The notes under the pieces are model-generated. The model saw only the letters and a program-made list of their open reading frames with translations, was not told where the DNA came from and ran no database searches. Of a DNA stretch of 64,000 bases, positions 35,801 to 44,919 are shown in pieces. The stretch is taken from assembly GCA_004144185.1 (NCBI GenBank), contig SEFP01000003.1:1-64000 (forward strand), read 5' to 3'. Origin of the DNA: Sphingobacteriales bacterium (GTDB taxonomy: Bacteria > Bacteroidota > Bacteroidia > Chitinophagales > Chitinophagaceae). Position numbers and translations under genes: made by a program. Each line of letters begins with the position of its first letter. The first letter of the stretch is position 1.

Positions 35801-38133
35801 CCGACCGGTTTTCGCGTACCGCCCGGAATGCCTTTAAGGGAACGTTTAACATGGCTGCCTACAACGTGCAGACCACCGAGATTCGGGCCGAATTTGACTA
35901 CATGCAGCACGGCGATCCGCAAAATCTAGACAGCAACAGCATCTACATCCGGGGTACAGATACCGATCCATGGATTCGCCTGTATGCATTTGATACCACG
36001 CTGGCAGAAGGTGTTCGCCGTAATACCGGTTCTATTTCCCTGTCCGACGTTTTGCGTAACAACGGGCAGCAACTCAGCACCAGCACGGCGATTGTATTCC
36101 GGCAGCAGGATACCACGGTGATTGCCGCACCGAATTATGGCTGTGGGTACACCTTCGACAACCTGCGCATGTATACGGTTGGAAATGATATTTCGCTGGT
36201 AGCCATTGAAGGACCGCAGACGGCGCGGTGCGGACTGGATACTGCAACAAGCGTTACTCTTCGGCTGGCAAATGGAACCCTCAATCCACAATATAATGTA
36301 CCGGTGGTGTATCGGCTGGATAATGGGGGCATTCAAACGTCTATTGTACCGTATTTCGGACCCAAAGACACGCTGTTGTTTACCTTCCCGCAACGACTCG
36401 GAATTCAGGATTTTGGCCCGCATCGCATCGACGCCTGGGTGGCGTACGGACCGGATGTATTCCGGAACAATGACTCTATTCTGAATTATGTTTTTCAGGC
36501 GCAGCCGCTGATTGCGACCTTCCCGTATCTGGAGCATTTTGATACCGGACGGGGCTACTGGTATGCCGAAGGTCAAAACAGCTCCTGGCAGTGGGGGACC
36601 CCGGCATCACCGCAGATCCAAACCGCTGCTTCCGGAACCAATGCCTGGAAGACGGGGTTGGTCAATGGGTACAATGACAATGAACGCTCGTACCTGTACT
36701 CACCCTGCTTTGACCTGACCGGGATGAGCAAACCGCAACTGAGTTTCAGTCTGGCCTATGACTTTGAAAACTGCGGCAACACTGTTTGCGATGCGGCCTG
36801 GATGGAATACAGCACCGATAGCAAGAACTGGTCGAGGTTAGGACTTTCGGTAGAAGGCTTTAACTGGTACGACAGCCTGCAACACCGCGCCTGGACAGGG
36901 CAGGGCCAGTACCGCTGGCGGGTAGCGACCATCACACTACCAACCTGGCTGACAGAGCCGGTACGGCTGCGGTTTGTGATGCGATCCGATGCCAACACGC
37001 ATCGCAAGGGGATTGCGATTGATGATATTCATATCTATGATCGCACGGAAAGTATTTATAGCGGTCCTTTTGCCCAGCAGCGAGCCGATATCGATGCCCA
37101 ACAGGACGTGATTCCGTTCCGGAAAGGCAATCAGATCTTTACCCGCATTTTCAACAACGGCTTTAATCTGGGCAGCACACTGGTTAGGAATTTCAGCCGT
37201 CAACAGCCTGTAACAGATCCTTATACCAAACAGGTCTATCTGCCACGTCAGTTTATTGTACAGACCGCCAATCCCTGGCGCGATTCGCTCCGAATCGATT
37301 TCTATATTACCGATCGGGATGTGGTGCGGATGGTTGCTGATACCAGCTGTGCAGATTGTGCAAAAGCAGCTGATGCGTACCGCTTGGGGATGCTTACGTA
37401 CATGGATGACGCCCGTGTCGGAGAAGACAGTACACTATCCAACAACAGCGCTGGCAGCTACCGGTTCCGGCCCTATACCCGGATTGAATGGGTGCCTTAT
37501 GACAGTGGCTACATTGCCCATACTTCGTTGCAGCAACCGGGAGAACTCTGGTTTGCGCCTTACGGAACCAACTATGCCCCCGAAGGCCTGACGCTTGATT
37601 TTACGGCTACCCGAACCACTGAAACGCAAGCCGCATTGCGACTGAAATCGTATGCAGATACTGCCATCCGCAGCTACGAAATCTACCGCTCGGTTCCCGG
37701 AAGAAGCCCTGCTACCAAGATTTATGAGGTCAACTCGCGCAGCCAGTCGCCGGTAGCCGTGTATGAAACCACCGACACACCTCCGGCTGCTGAAGGAGAC
37801 AGTGTTCGCTATCAGGCGCAATGGGTCTCCAATGAAGGCATCCGGTTTTATGGAAGCACCCATACGCTGGTTTGGTTGGGTAAACAAGCGTTTCAGATCT
37901 ATCCAAATCCGGCCCCCGGAGGCGCTTTTACGCTGCTGTACAATGCACCGATAGGCTCCGTACTACAGGTGCAGGTAACCGATATCAGCGGTCGGGTCGT
38001 GTACCGGACCGAACAAACCAGTACGGTGTACCAGACGGTTGTGCCATTGGTAGTACCGGTACGTGCGGGCGTTTATTTTCTGGAAGCAGTAGTTGGCGGA
38101 ACCCGGTATCGCGAAAAGATTCTGATTCTTTAG
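32860..38133 (+). CDS. S8 (subtilisin-like) serine protease with T9SS sorting domain
   Basis: 1757 residues. Signal peptide 1-24. A pro-region to about 200 is followed by the S8 domain: Asp231 in 'IGIGDNTS', His256 in 'NHGVHVSGTAAG' and Ser427 in 'GTSMATPAVTGAAALL', a complete triad. Beyond about 500 come a proprotein-convertase-like/CARDB-type beta region, Ig/fn3-like modules, a MAM-like adhesive domain near 1190-1380 ('SYLYSPCFDLTGMSKPQLSF', then 'CDAAWMEYS') and a C-terminal sorting domain from about 1680 ('IYPNPAPGG', 'GRVVYRTE'). It is likely a surface protease for protein nutrients or maturation of other cargo. It overlaps the next gene's stop by four bases (convergent). Confidence 0.9.
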   Translation: MPHLLTRSLFLTITLLLSAEAGWSQRQVRFRNQTVSLIPYTATNASRSATEPTEGLWLVQWASGGTNRPEVVPNGFEVVSFFPEGVALVYQPKGHPLADLHKSRPIGSLAALQPSWKADADWLRTQTGLVKAVVSFPAQLSGTTVSQALQQLGASHLQSVYNGELVEFEIPAAALPGVLSLPYIITVGPAARRVPLNSDERGYSGAAVLSLPVALGGEGLLGDSLVIGIGDNTSPLYHVDLADRTLNNNPEPAVNHGVHVSGTAAGAGIVNPAGRGMAPRATVIAELYDLVLQKTPQLHQSTGMTLTNNSYAAVVGDCNNVGLYDVYAQQIDQLVMDNPDVLHVVAAGNDGALQCAPAPGFGNIPGGFQPSKNSLVVGNVEKDMKIYSGSSRGPVRDGRLKPEICAFGTSVFSCLPNNRYVTATGTSMATPAVTGAAALLTQRYRQLQGGAQPTAVLLKGLLTGCADDQGNPGPDYRYGMGMFNLARAVKALEENRYRSFTISPAATTHTITFSVPANLAQAKVLLVWNDPAATPLAAKALLNDLDLSVTDPSGTLVKPLVLNPANPSANAQPGTDTLNNIEQVVINNPAAGTYTVAVNGRSLTGTTLPAVVVYEYVEKGIRLLKPAANVPVAGGAQFNIYWESPERNAGSFTLDYSTDNGSTWTAIGSVADSLRAFFWPVPAISTSTAQVRVRRGTETVVSGTFVINVPPVVTLSSQQCAGYMGIDWTAVPGATGYEILHKKGSDMVAIDSVLATTYMLANLPYGDRQYIAVRPLINGLGGYRSLAVSRMPDSVSNCGAFANNDLAMDRMVTATTGRILTQSAYTSNQAVVVSVRNNGPVAAGYQIHFRIGTGAWQQSASKTIAANATDTITLPGQNLAQVGTYPLTCAIVNTSGGDPVSGNDSLQRMLRQLPNAPVDLAANYLGTFEGYPRINTVQDTSGLFDGSRWDYDKADSGNGRFRNLIDTTMLLAGDRSISLDADRFSRTARNAFKGTFNMAAYNVQTTEIRAEFDYMQHGDPQNLDSNSIYIRGTDTDPWIRLYAFDTTLAEGVRRNTGSISLSDVLRNNGQQLSTSTAIVFRQQDTTVIAAPNYGCGYTFDNLRMYTVGNDISLVAIEGPQTARCGLDTATSVTLRLANGTLNPQYNVPVVYRLDNGGIQTSIVPYFGPKDTLLFTFPQRLGIQDFGPHRIDAWVAYGPDVFRNNDSILNYVFQAQPLIATFPYLEHFDTGRGYWYAEGQNSSWQWGTPASPQIQTAASGTNAWKTGLVNGYNDNERSYLYSPCFDLTGMSKPQLSFSLAYDFENCGNTVCDAAWMEYSTDSKNWSRLGLSVEGFNWYDSLQHRAWTGQGQYRWRVATITLPTWLTEPVRLRFVMRSDANTHRKGIAIDDIHIYDRTESIYSGPFAQQRADIDAQQDVIPFRKGNQIFTRIFNNGFNLGSTLVRNFSRQQPVTDPYTKQVYLPRQFIVQTANPWRDSLRIDFYITDRDVVRMVADTSCADCAKAADAYRLGMLTYMDDARVGEDSTLSNNSAGSYRFRPYTRIEWVPYDSGYIAHTSLQQPGELWFAPYGTNYAPEGLTLDFTATRTTETQAALRLKSYADTAIRSYEIYRSVPGRSPATKIYEVNSRSQSPVAVYETTDTPPAAEGDSVRYQAQWVSNEGIRFYGSTHTLVWLGKQAFQIYPNPAPGGAFTLLYNAPIGSVLQVQVTDISGRVVYRTEQTSTVYQTVVPLVVPVRAGVYFLEAVVGGTRYREKILIL

Positions 38134-39386
38134 CGGTTGAACAGGATATTGAAATAAAAAGAAGGCTTGCGCAACTTGTCGCGCAGGTCCAAGTCAGAAA
38201 ACATTCCGGAAATGGTATTTCGTAGTTCCTCGCTTTTCGCAGCTTTATTGACTACAAAATTGAACAGCCAGGGGTAGTTGCACAGTTGCTGAAGCGTGGC
38301 GCTGATGCGGATTTCATCTCCCAGCCGGCGGTACAGCACGTCGTCATACGTTTCTTTAAGAAACGCCGCATCGGTCCGTTGAGCAGCAATCGATTTTTCG
38401 ATGGCATCGGCCGCCAGCATACCGCTGTACAGCGCATTGCCGATGCCTTCACCAGAGAAAGCATCAATGAGTGCGGCCGCATCGCCAGTCAGTAAAAAAC
38501 CGTTTCCGGAAGCCGGCTCCTGCTTGGTACACATGGGTAGACCCCAGCCTACGATTTTGTCTTCGAGGACCGCGTTTTCAAAGCGGGGTTTCAGGGCGGG
38601 GTTGTTCTGTAAGGCCTGTTGAAACACCTCCCGCAAATTGATCTTACGGCGCCGAACGGTTTCGGACAACATGCCAATACCCACATTGCAGCGACCTTCC
38701 GGAAGCGGAAAAATCCACAGGTAGCCCGGCAGGGCCTCATGGATGAAATGAAGTTCAATAAAATCGTCTGCGTGTAAGCCGGTCACCCCTGTATAGTAGG
38801 CGCGTAGTCCTACCGAGTCGGATTTCTGGGCATGCTGGCTCTGCAAAAAGGCTTTCCGGACCAGACTTTTGTCGCCATCAGCACCTACAATCAAATCGGC
38901 AGTCAGGGTAATTTCTTTACCCTCTTTCTGGTAGACGACCTTATTGAGACCGGCTTCCTGTGATACCGATTTTATGGACACTCCCTGTTGCACATCGGCG
39001 AACTGTGGATCCAGTTTCCGGAACAGAAAGTCGTCAAAGCGAAGCCGGGGTACTGTAAATCCGGGTGCCTTCTCACCCGGACGCAGGGCATCGGGATAGC
39101 GAATGTCGAGCGATTTGCCGTTGGGGGCTACAAACTGAATCCCGCGGGAAGGCAGAAATTGCTCCTCATGCTCAAAAATCTCATGGAGCCAGGGCGCGTT
39201 GGCCGTACGCAGTACATAGCAGGATTTGCCACTAATCGCATCACCGCAGACTTTATCGCGGGGGAAAATAGCTTTGTCGAGAATGGTGTGCGAAATGCCT
39301 TTTTTAGATAAAAAAAAGGATGTGCCGCAGCCGGCCGGTCCTGCGCCGAGGATCAGAACCGGTACATGGTTTTGGGGAGAAGCCAT
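38130..39386 (-). CDS. Geranylgeranyl-reductase-family FAD oxidoreductase
   Basis: 418 residues. N-terminal 'VLILGAGPAGCGTSFFLSKKG' (shortened) binds FAD; 'FPRDKVCGDAISGK' at about 42-55 and 'LTGDAAALIDAFSGEGIGNAL' (shortened, about 295-316) are the family's other flavin-binding signatures. Such enzymes reduce isoprenoid chains or oxidise related substrates; the exact substrate is unknown. A TACCTTCG box at 39403-39396 places the transcript start about five bases before the ATG. Convergent overlap with the protease gene leaves no room for a separate terminator. Confidence 0.85.
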   Translation of the reverse strand: MASPQNHVPVLILGAGPAGCGTSFFLSKKGISHTILDKAIFPRDKVCGDAISGKSCYVLRTANAPWLHEIFEHEEQFLPSRGIQFVAPNGKSLDIRYPDALRPGEKAPGFTVPRLRFDDFLFRKLDPQFADVQQGVSIKSVSQEAGLNKVVYQKEGKEITLTADLIVGADGDKSLVRKAFLQSQHAQKSDSVGLRAYYTGVTGLHADDFIELHFIHEALPGYLWIFPLPEGRCNVGIGMLSETVRRRKINLREVFQQALQNNPALKPRFENAVLEDKIVGWGLPMCTKQEPASGNGFLLTGDAAALIDAFSGEGIGNALYSGMLAADAIEKSIAAQRTDAAFLKETYDDVLYRRLGDEIRISATLQQLCNYPWLFNFVVNKAAKSEELRNTISGMFSDLDLRDKLRKPSFYFNILFNR

Positions 39387-39618
39387 AAGAGGTAGCGAAG
39401 GTAACGGGTGGAGATTTTTGGGATACCAACTATATCCTGAAATCTGCCTCTTTTCGGGTCAGTTGTCTTTTTCGGATGCTCTGCCATTGCCGCTTTTGGA
39501 ACTAGCCCGGTATGCCACATTGCGGGCTGAGAAGGCCTGATTGTAAAGCAAAGCCGCAAGTGTGGCAGACAGTCTAAGCAGATGCAATCCCGGCGTCAAA
39601 TTTGTAGCTATCAAGGCT

Positions 39619-40611
39619 ATGAAAACGCCTCGTTTATCGATTTTGGATCTGGCTCCTGTGTTGAAGGGAAAATCATTACAGGACACGTTTGAGAATAGTG
39701 TTACCCTAATCCGGAAAGCGGAAGAACTGGGTTTTATGCGCTATTGGCTGGCTGAGCACCATAATATGGCCAGCATTGCTTCCTCGGCACCACCCATTTT
39801 GATTGGTTATCTGGCCGGTAAAACAAACCGGATCCGGGTGGGATCGGGTGGGGTCATGTTGCCGAACCACAGTTCACTGGTGGTGGCAGAACAGTTCGGG
39901 ACCTTGGATGCTTTGTATCCGGGGCGGATTGATTTGGGCGTTGGGCGGGCACCGGGAACGGATTCGGTTACTGCCCAGGCTTTGGGGCGCAATCCGTATA
40001 CCATCAATGAAGGATTTCCCCAGCAGATCCGGGAGGTTCAACGGCTTTTTTCCAAAAACCCATCCAGTCCGGTGCGGGCCATTCCGGGGGAAGGATCCGA
40101 GATTCCGGTGTATATACTAGGGTCCAGTACCGATAGCGCGTATCTGGCGGCAGAGCTGGGTTTGCCCTATGCATTTGCCGGCCATTTTGCTCCGGCCCAA
40201 CTAAAAGAGGCGTTTCGGATTTACCGGGAGCGGTTTACGCCCTCCGCACAGCTTCAGCAACCGTATACGCTGGCAGCCGTCAATACGGTGTTAGCTGACA
40301 CAGACGAGGAAGCGCAATTGCTGGCAACCACTATCTATCAGGCGTTCACTAATATTCTGCGGGATACCCGTCAACCGTTTGGTCCGCCGGATGCAAACTG
40401 GCAGCCCGACTGGACCCCACAGGAAAAAGCGCATCTGAGTTATATGCTGGCGTTGACCTTTATTGGAACGCCTGATCAGGTAAAACCGCAGCTGGACGCT
40501 TTTATTGAAGACTATCAACCGGATGAGTTGATCGCAGTATCTCATATCTACAGTCTGGAGGCAAAGCTGAGAAGCTATGAGTTGTTGGCTGAACTGCTAA
40601 AAGCTGAATAG
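39619..40611 (+). CDS. LLM-class (luciferase-like) flavin-dependent oxidoreductase
   Basis: 330 residues from ATG 39619 (MKTPRLSILDLAPV). Family marks: 'YWLAEHHNMASIASSAPP', 'RIRVGSGGVMLPNHS', 'YPGRIDLGVGRAPGTD'. It resembles the YhbW/MsnO8 subgroup. It uses reduced flavin; the substrate is not known. The C-terminal 'TFIGTPDQVKPQLDAFI' is the usual closing segment. Single gene. It is followed by the 19-base repeat at 40662 and converges with the phosphomannomutase gene. Confidence 0.88.
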   Translation: MKTPRLSILDLAPVLKGKSLQDTFENSVTLIRKAEELGFMRYWLAEHHNMASIASSAPPILIGYLAGKTNRIRVGSGGVMLPNHSSLVVAEQFGTLDALYPGRIDLGVGRAPGTDSVTAQALGRNPYTINEGFPQQIREVQRLFSKNPSSPVRAIPGEGSEIPVYILGSSTDSAYLAAELGLPYAFAGHFAPAQLKEAFRIYRERFTPSAQLQQPYTLAAVNTVLADTDEEAQLLATTIYQAFTNILRDTRQPFGPPDANWQPDWTPQEKAHLSYMLALTFIGTPDQVKPQLDAFIEDYQPDELIAVSHIYSLEAKLRSYELLAELLKAE

Positions 40612-40661
40612 CACAACATACCAGTAGTACTCTAAAGTAGTGTTAGTCTAATGAATGATCT

Positions 40662-40680
40662 GTAATATTTATTATGTAAA
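40662..40680. repeat. GTAATATTTATTATGTAAA repeat, copy 2
   Basis: Identical to 23107-23125 and likewise located between convergent genes. Confidence 0.6.
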
Positions 40681-40740
40681 TTATACTTAGCATTTTTGCA
40701 AGTGTATGCCGACCCTAAAGAGTGTCCTCTGTGGATTAAC

Positions 40741-40781
40741 AAAAAAACGCCCCTTCCCGGATGACACCAGGAAGGGGGCTC
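40741..40781 (-). terminator. Terminator of the phosphomannomutase gene
   Basis: GCCCCTTCC / GGAAGGGGGC hairpin at 40749-40779. The A-run at 40741-40747 gives the T-run on the minus strand. Confidence 0.85.
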
Positions 40782-40804
40782 TACTTATTTTATTCTAGAC
40801 TGCC

Positions 40805-42217
40805 TTAGACTACGCCAAGACGCTGTTTTACCTGTGTCAGGATATCGGCGGTCTCTTCGGCAGAAGAGCCTTCTGCATACACGCGCAGCAGTGGTTCTGT
40901 TCCGGAAGCCCGCAGCATAATCCAGCCACCATTATCCAGATGATATTTCATTCCATCCATGTCTTCCGTCCGGTTGTAGTTATACGAGCCAAAACGGTCG
41001 TATCCACCTTCCAGTGCTGTTTTAATGATGGTTTCTTTCTGCTCATTGGGAAGCGTCAGATCGGCGCGCTCATACACAAACGGTCCTACCACCTGATATA
41101 CTTCCTGTACCAGCTCTGATAAGGTCTTGCCGGTCTGAGTCATGAATTCATAGATGACCAAACCATCGTAAATGCCATCCCGTTCCGGAATATGGCCTTT
41201 TACAGCAATGCCGCCGCTTTCTTCACCTCCAACCAGCACATCTTCATGAACCATGATTTCGGAGATGTACTTAAAGCCGATCGGGGTTACTTCTACCGGC
41301 AAGCCATACTGCTCGGCCATACGCTTGATCCGGTCGGTGGCCGAAAAGGCTACCGCTACCTTACCGCTCATGCCTTTATACTTATGCAGATAGTGCAACA
41401 ACAACAAAATGATATGGTGCGCGTCTACGTAGTTGCCTTTTTCATCGTATAGTGCAATCCGGTCGGCATCGCCGTCCGTAGCCAGACCCAGTTTCAGTTC
41501 CGGCGTGTCGCGCAGTGTTTGAGAAAGCAGTTGCAGGTTTTTATGAAGCGGTTCCGGTGCCGTACCCTCAAAGCCCGGATTGTTCTCGCAGTGGATCAGT
41601 ACTGCGCCCGGCAGCAATCGGCGCACCACATTTTGTCCGGCGCCATACATGGCGTCGTATACCAGTTTAAAAGGTGAATTGCGCAGGGCCTCAAAATCAA
41701 ATTTGGTCTGGAGGTACGTCACGTACATATCTTCCAGATTCTCGTAGCGCAACACTCCGGCCGCTTCATAATGGGCCAGGGTTTGCTTTGGAATCGCCAC
41801 CTCTTCCGGAATCAGCGCTTCTACAGCAGCGATATCCGCAGGAGATGAAGGACCGCCATGGGCCCCTTTAAGTTTATACCCGTTGTAGGAAGGCGGGTTG
41901 TGAGAAGCAGTAATGACGACGCCCTGATCGGCTTTCAGCGTCAGCACGGCCAGCGAAATCATCGGTGTGGAGATAAATCCTTTCGCCAGAATCACTTTCA
42001 CACCTGCCTCGCACAGGATCCGGGTCGTCACATCCGCAAACAGTTCACCGCCAAAACGGCAATCATGACCCACCACAACGGTTGGGGTATCCGTTTTCTG
42101 CTTCAGCCACGCCGCCAGTCCGGCCGAAACGCGGGCCACATTTTCAGTGGTAAATTCCTGGGCAATGATGGCTCTCCAGCCGTCGGTTCCGAATTTTATG
42201 GGCATCTTAGCAGCCAT
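40805..42217 (-). CDS. Phosphoglucomutase/phosphomannomutase
   Basis: 470 residues. The alpha-D-phosphohexomutase signatures are intact: phospho-serine Ser105 in 'TASHNPPSYNG', metal site 'DGDADR' (about 247-252), sugar-binding 'GGEESGG' (about 326-332) and phosphate-binding 'RASGTEP' near 440. It interconverts hexose-1- and 6-phosphates for sugar nucleotide synthesis, working with the isomerase at 20657. A TATCTTCG box at 42262-42255 yields a leader of about 33 bases. Divergent from the aldehyde dehydrogenase gene. Confidence 0.92.
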   Translation of the reverse strand: MAAKMPIKFGTDGWRAIIAQEFTTENVARVSAGLAAWLKQKTDTPTVVVGHDCRFGGELFADVTTRILCEAGVKVILAKGFISTPMISLAVLTLKADQGVVITASHNPPSYNGYKLKGAHGGPSSPADIAAVEALIPEEVAIPKQTLAHYEAAGVLRYENLEDMYVTYLQTKFDFEALRNSPFKLVYDAMYGAGQNVVRRLLPGAVLIHCENNPGFEGTAPEPLHKNLQLLSQTLRDTPELKLGLATDGDADRIALYDEKGNYVDAHHIILLLLHYLHKYKGMSGKVAVAFSATDRIKRMAEQYGLPVEVTPIGFKYISEIMVHEDVLVGGEESGGIAVKGHIPERDGIYDGLVIYEFMTQTGKTLSELVQEVYQVVGPFVYERADLTLPNEQKETIIKTALEGGYDRFGSYNYNRTEDMDGMKYHLDNGGWIMLRASGTEPLLRVYAEGSSAEETADILTQVKQRLGVV

Positions 42218-42315
42218 GGGCGCAATCGTATTAAAAAGGGTTCTTGAGAGGCCGCGAAGATACTATCTGTTTTGGGGCAGCCGTTTCAGCAATTCCTGAT
42301 TTAATTCTGTTCAAC

Positions 42316-43689
42316 ATGTCCACTTCTTACCAAACCATCAATCCCGCTACCGGGCAGGCACTCGAAACGTATTCGTATACGTCTGAAGAAACCGTTGCTC
42401 AAATCCTGGCGGATGCCGCAACGCGTCAGAAAACCTGGCGGGCAACGTCGGTTCCGGAACGCTCCAAGACCCTTCGCCGGATCGGTGCGCTAATTCTGCA
42501 ACACAAGGCAGACCTGGCCCGTCAGGCAACCCTTGAAATGGGCAAGCCACTGAAACAATCTGTTGCCGAACTGGAGAAATGCGCCCGGACATTTGACTAT
42601 TATGCCGATCACGCTGCTGAATTTCTGGCTGACAAGCTGGTTGCAACAGAGGCGTCTAAATCGTACGTGAGTTACCAACCGCTGGGAGTGGTACTGGCCG
42701 TAATGCCCTGGAATTTTCCCTACTGGCAGGTGTTTCGTGCACTGGCCCCCATTCTGGCAGGCGGAAATGTGATGGTACTCAAACACGCGTCTAACGTAAG
42801 TGGCTGTGCCCTCAAAATGGCAACGCTTTTCCAGAACGAGCCCGACCTTCAGCATCTCTTGCAGGTGGTTTTGTTACCCGGAAGTGCGGTTGAACCTTTA
42901 ATTGCTGCTCCGGAAATTGCAGCGGTCACGTTTACCGGAAGCACCGCTGTAGGTCGAAAAATTGCCTCGGCAGCCGGGCAACACCTTAAAAAACACGTGC
43001 TGGAACTCGGCGGCTCCGATCCATATGTAATCCTTAATGATGCTGATATCGCGCAGGCAGTAAAGGTGTGTGCCGAAAGCCGGCTGAATAATGGGGGACA
43101 AAGCTGCGTGAGCGCCAAACGTTTTATCGTGGTTCCGGACGTTTTGCAGGCCTTCACCGATGGGCTGGTAGCTGCCTTCCGGAATCGGACCTTCAGCGAT
43201 CCGTTGTCGGAAGCCAGTATCTTAGGCCCGATGGCCCGTACCGATCTGCGCGATGAACTGCACGAACAAGTGCAAAAAAGTATTGCAGCCGGCGCCAGGT
43301 TGCTCTTGGGTGGGACTCTTCCGGAACAGGACGGTGCCTGGTATCCGCCTACGATTCTGGCCAACGTTCGCCCCGGTATGCCGGCGTATGAAGAAGAACT
43401 GTTTGGTCCGGTAGCCGCTATCATTCCGGCACAGAACGAGGCCGATGCGTTGCGGATTGCCAACGATACCGTGTATGGATTGGGTGGAGCGATTTTCTCG
43501 ACCGATACCGCTCGTGCAGAACAACTGGCCCGCGAGGTTTTACAGTCAGGCAATTGCTTTGTAAACGATGCCGTGCATTCCGATCCGCGGCTGCCTTTTG
43601 GCGGAGTTAAAGACAGTGGGTATGGTCGGGAACTTTCTGAAACCGGTATTCATGAATTTGTAAACATCAAGACTGTTTATGTCCAATAG
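42316..43689 (+). CDS. NAD(P)-dependent aldehyde dehydrogenase, succinate-semialdehyde type
   Basis: 457 residues from ATG 42316 (MSTSYQTINPATGQ). 'MPWNFPYWQVFR' near 135, 'FTGSTAVGRKIA' near 210, catalytic Glu in 'LELGGSDPYVIL' and Cys in 'NNGGQSCVSAKRF' are all present. 'LPFGGVKDSGYGRELS' closes the protein. It is the succinate-semialdehyde dehydrogenase-like subgroup (GabD/Sad). The following SGNH gene overlaps the last 11 bases, so the two are co-transcribed. Confidence 0.9.
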   Translation: MSTSYQTINPATGQALETYSYTSEETVAQILADAATRQKTWRATSVPERSKTLRRIGALILQHKADLARQATLEMGKPLKQSVAELEKCARTFDYYADHAAEFLADKLVATEASKSYVSYQPLGVVLAVMPWNFPYWQVFRALAPILAGGNVMVLKHASNVSGCALKMATLFQNEPDLQHLLQVVLLPGSAVEPLIAAPEIAAVTFTGSTAVGRKIASAAGQHLKKHVLELGGSDPYVILNDADIAQAVKVCAESRLNNGGQSCVSAKRFIVVPDVLQAFTDGLVAAFRNRTFSDPLSEASILGPMARTDLRDELHEQVQKSIAAGARLLLGGTLPEQDGAWYPPTILANVRPGMPAYEEELFGPVAAIIPAQNEADALRIANDTVYGLGGAIFSTDTARAEQLAREVLQSGNCFVNDAVHSDPRLPFGGVKDSGYGRELSETGIHEFVNIKTVYVQ

Positions 43690-44293
43690 AATGCGGTACC
43701 TCGCGCTCGGCGACTCGTACACCATCGGTGAAGGAGTGCCCCAGGAAGATTCGTTTCCGTACCAGGTGGTCCGGATCCTGAACGAAAAAGGTGAATCCTT
43801 TGAACCGCCACAGATCGTGGCTGTTACCGGCTGGACCACCGACGAATTAAAGGCAGGAATTGAAGCCGCCCCCCCACAGGGGCCGTTCGACTTTGTGACG
43901 CTGCTGATCGGGGTGAATAACCAATACCGGGGTCGATCGCTGGAAAACTACCGGACCGAATTTGCCGGACTGCTGCATGTAGCTATCCGGTTTGCACAGA
44001 ATGAGCACAGTCGGGTAGTGGTATTATCGATTCCCGACTGGGGCGTAACGCCGTTTGCCGAAGGCCGCGACCGGGTGCAGATTGCCGAGCAGATTGATCA
44101 TTTTAACCGGGCCGCCCGCGAAATCTGCACTGAAAAAGCCGTTGACTTTGTGGAGATTACCTGCAGCACCCGTGAAAACGGTTCAAAGGACGATTATCTG
44201 GTCGCCGACGGCCTGCATCCTTCCGGAAAGGAATATGCCATCTGGGCACAGAAAGTTGCTCATATTTTTCTGGACCGGATCGAGCGGATCTGA
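43679..44293 (+). CDS. SGNH/GDSL-family hydrolase
   Basis: 204 residues. Block I 'YLALGDSYTIGEG' with the nucleophilic Ser, block III 'LLIGVNNQYRG' with the oxyanion Asn, and block V 'VADGLHPSGKEY' with the Asp-His pair are all present. No signal peptide, so probably cytoplasmic; likely an esterase or acylhydrolase of unknown substrate. The start overlaps the end of the aldehyde dehydrogenase gene; the second ATG four codons later is also possible. Confidence 0.88.
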   Translation: MSNRMRYLALGDSYTIGEGVPQEDSFPYQVVRILNEKGESFEPPQIVAVTGWTTDELKAGIEAAPPQGPFDFVTLLIGVNNQYRGRSLENYRTEFAGLLHVAIRFAQNEHSRVVVLSIPDWGVTPFAEGRDRVQIAEQIDHFNRAAREICTEKAVDFVEITCSTRENGSKDDYLVADGLHPSGKEYAIWAQKVAHIFLDRIERI

Positions 44294-44333
44294 TTGGATT
44301 CAGGAGCTTCCGGAACAGAAATTCTTTGGTTGT

Positions 44334-44420
44334 GCCCTTCAACAGGTTCAGTGTGACAAAGGTATAGGAATTAATATGTGTTCGGCTACTTAGCCCTTCG
44401 ATAAGCTCAGGGTGACAAAC
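44334..44420. repeat. Two copies of a CCCTTCG...CAGGGTGACAAA repeat
   Basis: Copy 1 (44334-44360) GCCCTTCAACAGGTTCAG then TGTGACAAA; copy 2 (44393-44420) GCCCTTCGATAAGCTCAG then GGTGACAAAC. Each is an imperfect inverted repeat. This dispersed sequence type is familiar from intergenic regions in many unrelated bacteria. It lies between convergent genes. Confidence 0.75.
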
Positions 44421-44468
44421 CATAGCTAGCGCGAGGGCGTTGACGTGCATCATCTATGGAAAAGGCTG

Positions 44469-44858
44469 TTACCGGAGGGAGGCAAACAGCGCGTCCAGCT
44501 TTTCCTGGCGGATGATTTTTTGTTTCTGCTGGCCGCGGGCAATTAGCCGGTCGCCGACGATTGCCGTAAAATCCGTTACAACTTCGTTTCCGGAAAGTGC
44601 AATAAGGATACTTTCAAAAACGACTTCCTGGCCTTCGAACGCCGGACTTCGGTGTTCGATGCTGAGTCCCGTACCGATGCCTTCTTCGCCGGCTTCTTTC
44701 AGATCCAGCACCAGCAGTCGTCCGCTCCATTCGGCGTCCCGCGCCAAAGCAAAAGTGGAGTAGACCTGATGCACGGTTCCGGACTCGAACTGTGCCAGAT
44801 CATCCGGGCCCACCACTTTCCGGAATACACGAATCTCGCCAAGAGGAAGCTGCTTCAT
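44469..44858 (-). CDS. Hotdog-fold thioesterase-like protein
   Basis: 129 residues. 'GTVHQVYSTFALARDAEWSG' at about 27-46 and 'GEEGIGTGLSIEHRSPAFEGQEVVFE' (shortened, about 57-82) follow the pattern of fluoroacetyl-CoA thioesterase-like (FlK) hotdog proteins: a helix with the early acidic/thiol residues, then the 'G...I.H..P...G..V' strands. It probably hydrolyses an acyl-CoA. Single gene with its end close to the repeat at 44420. Confidence 0.75.
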   Translation of the reverse strand: MKQLPLGEIRVFRKVVGPDDLAQFESGTVHQVYSTFALARDAEWSGRLLVLDLKEAGEEGIGTGLSIEHRSPAFEGQEVVFESILIALSGNEVVTDFTAIVGDRLIARGQQKQKIIRQEKLDALFASLR

Positions 44859-44905
44859 AATTCTGCAAGGATAAGAAATTAACAGGTGTTATGAGTAGAG
44901 ATATT

Positions 44906-44913
44906 TAACTTTG
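44906..44913 (+). promoter_or_regulatory. -7 box TAACTTTG of the metal operon
   Basis: Matches TAnnTTTG exactly. The expected transcript start is about 44918, two bases before the TTG at 44920, which rules out the TTG at 44911. Confidence 0.6.
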
Positions 44914-44919
44914 AAATCC

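Noticed and set aside
33565-36576. Several 130-216-codon minus-strand frames opposite the S8 protease gene
   Set aside because: They are antisense shadows; the sense protein has a complete catalytic triad and sorting domain.
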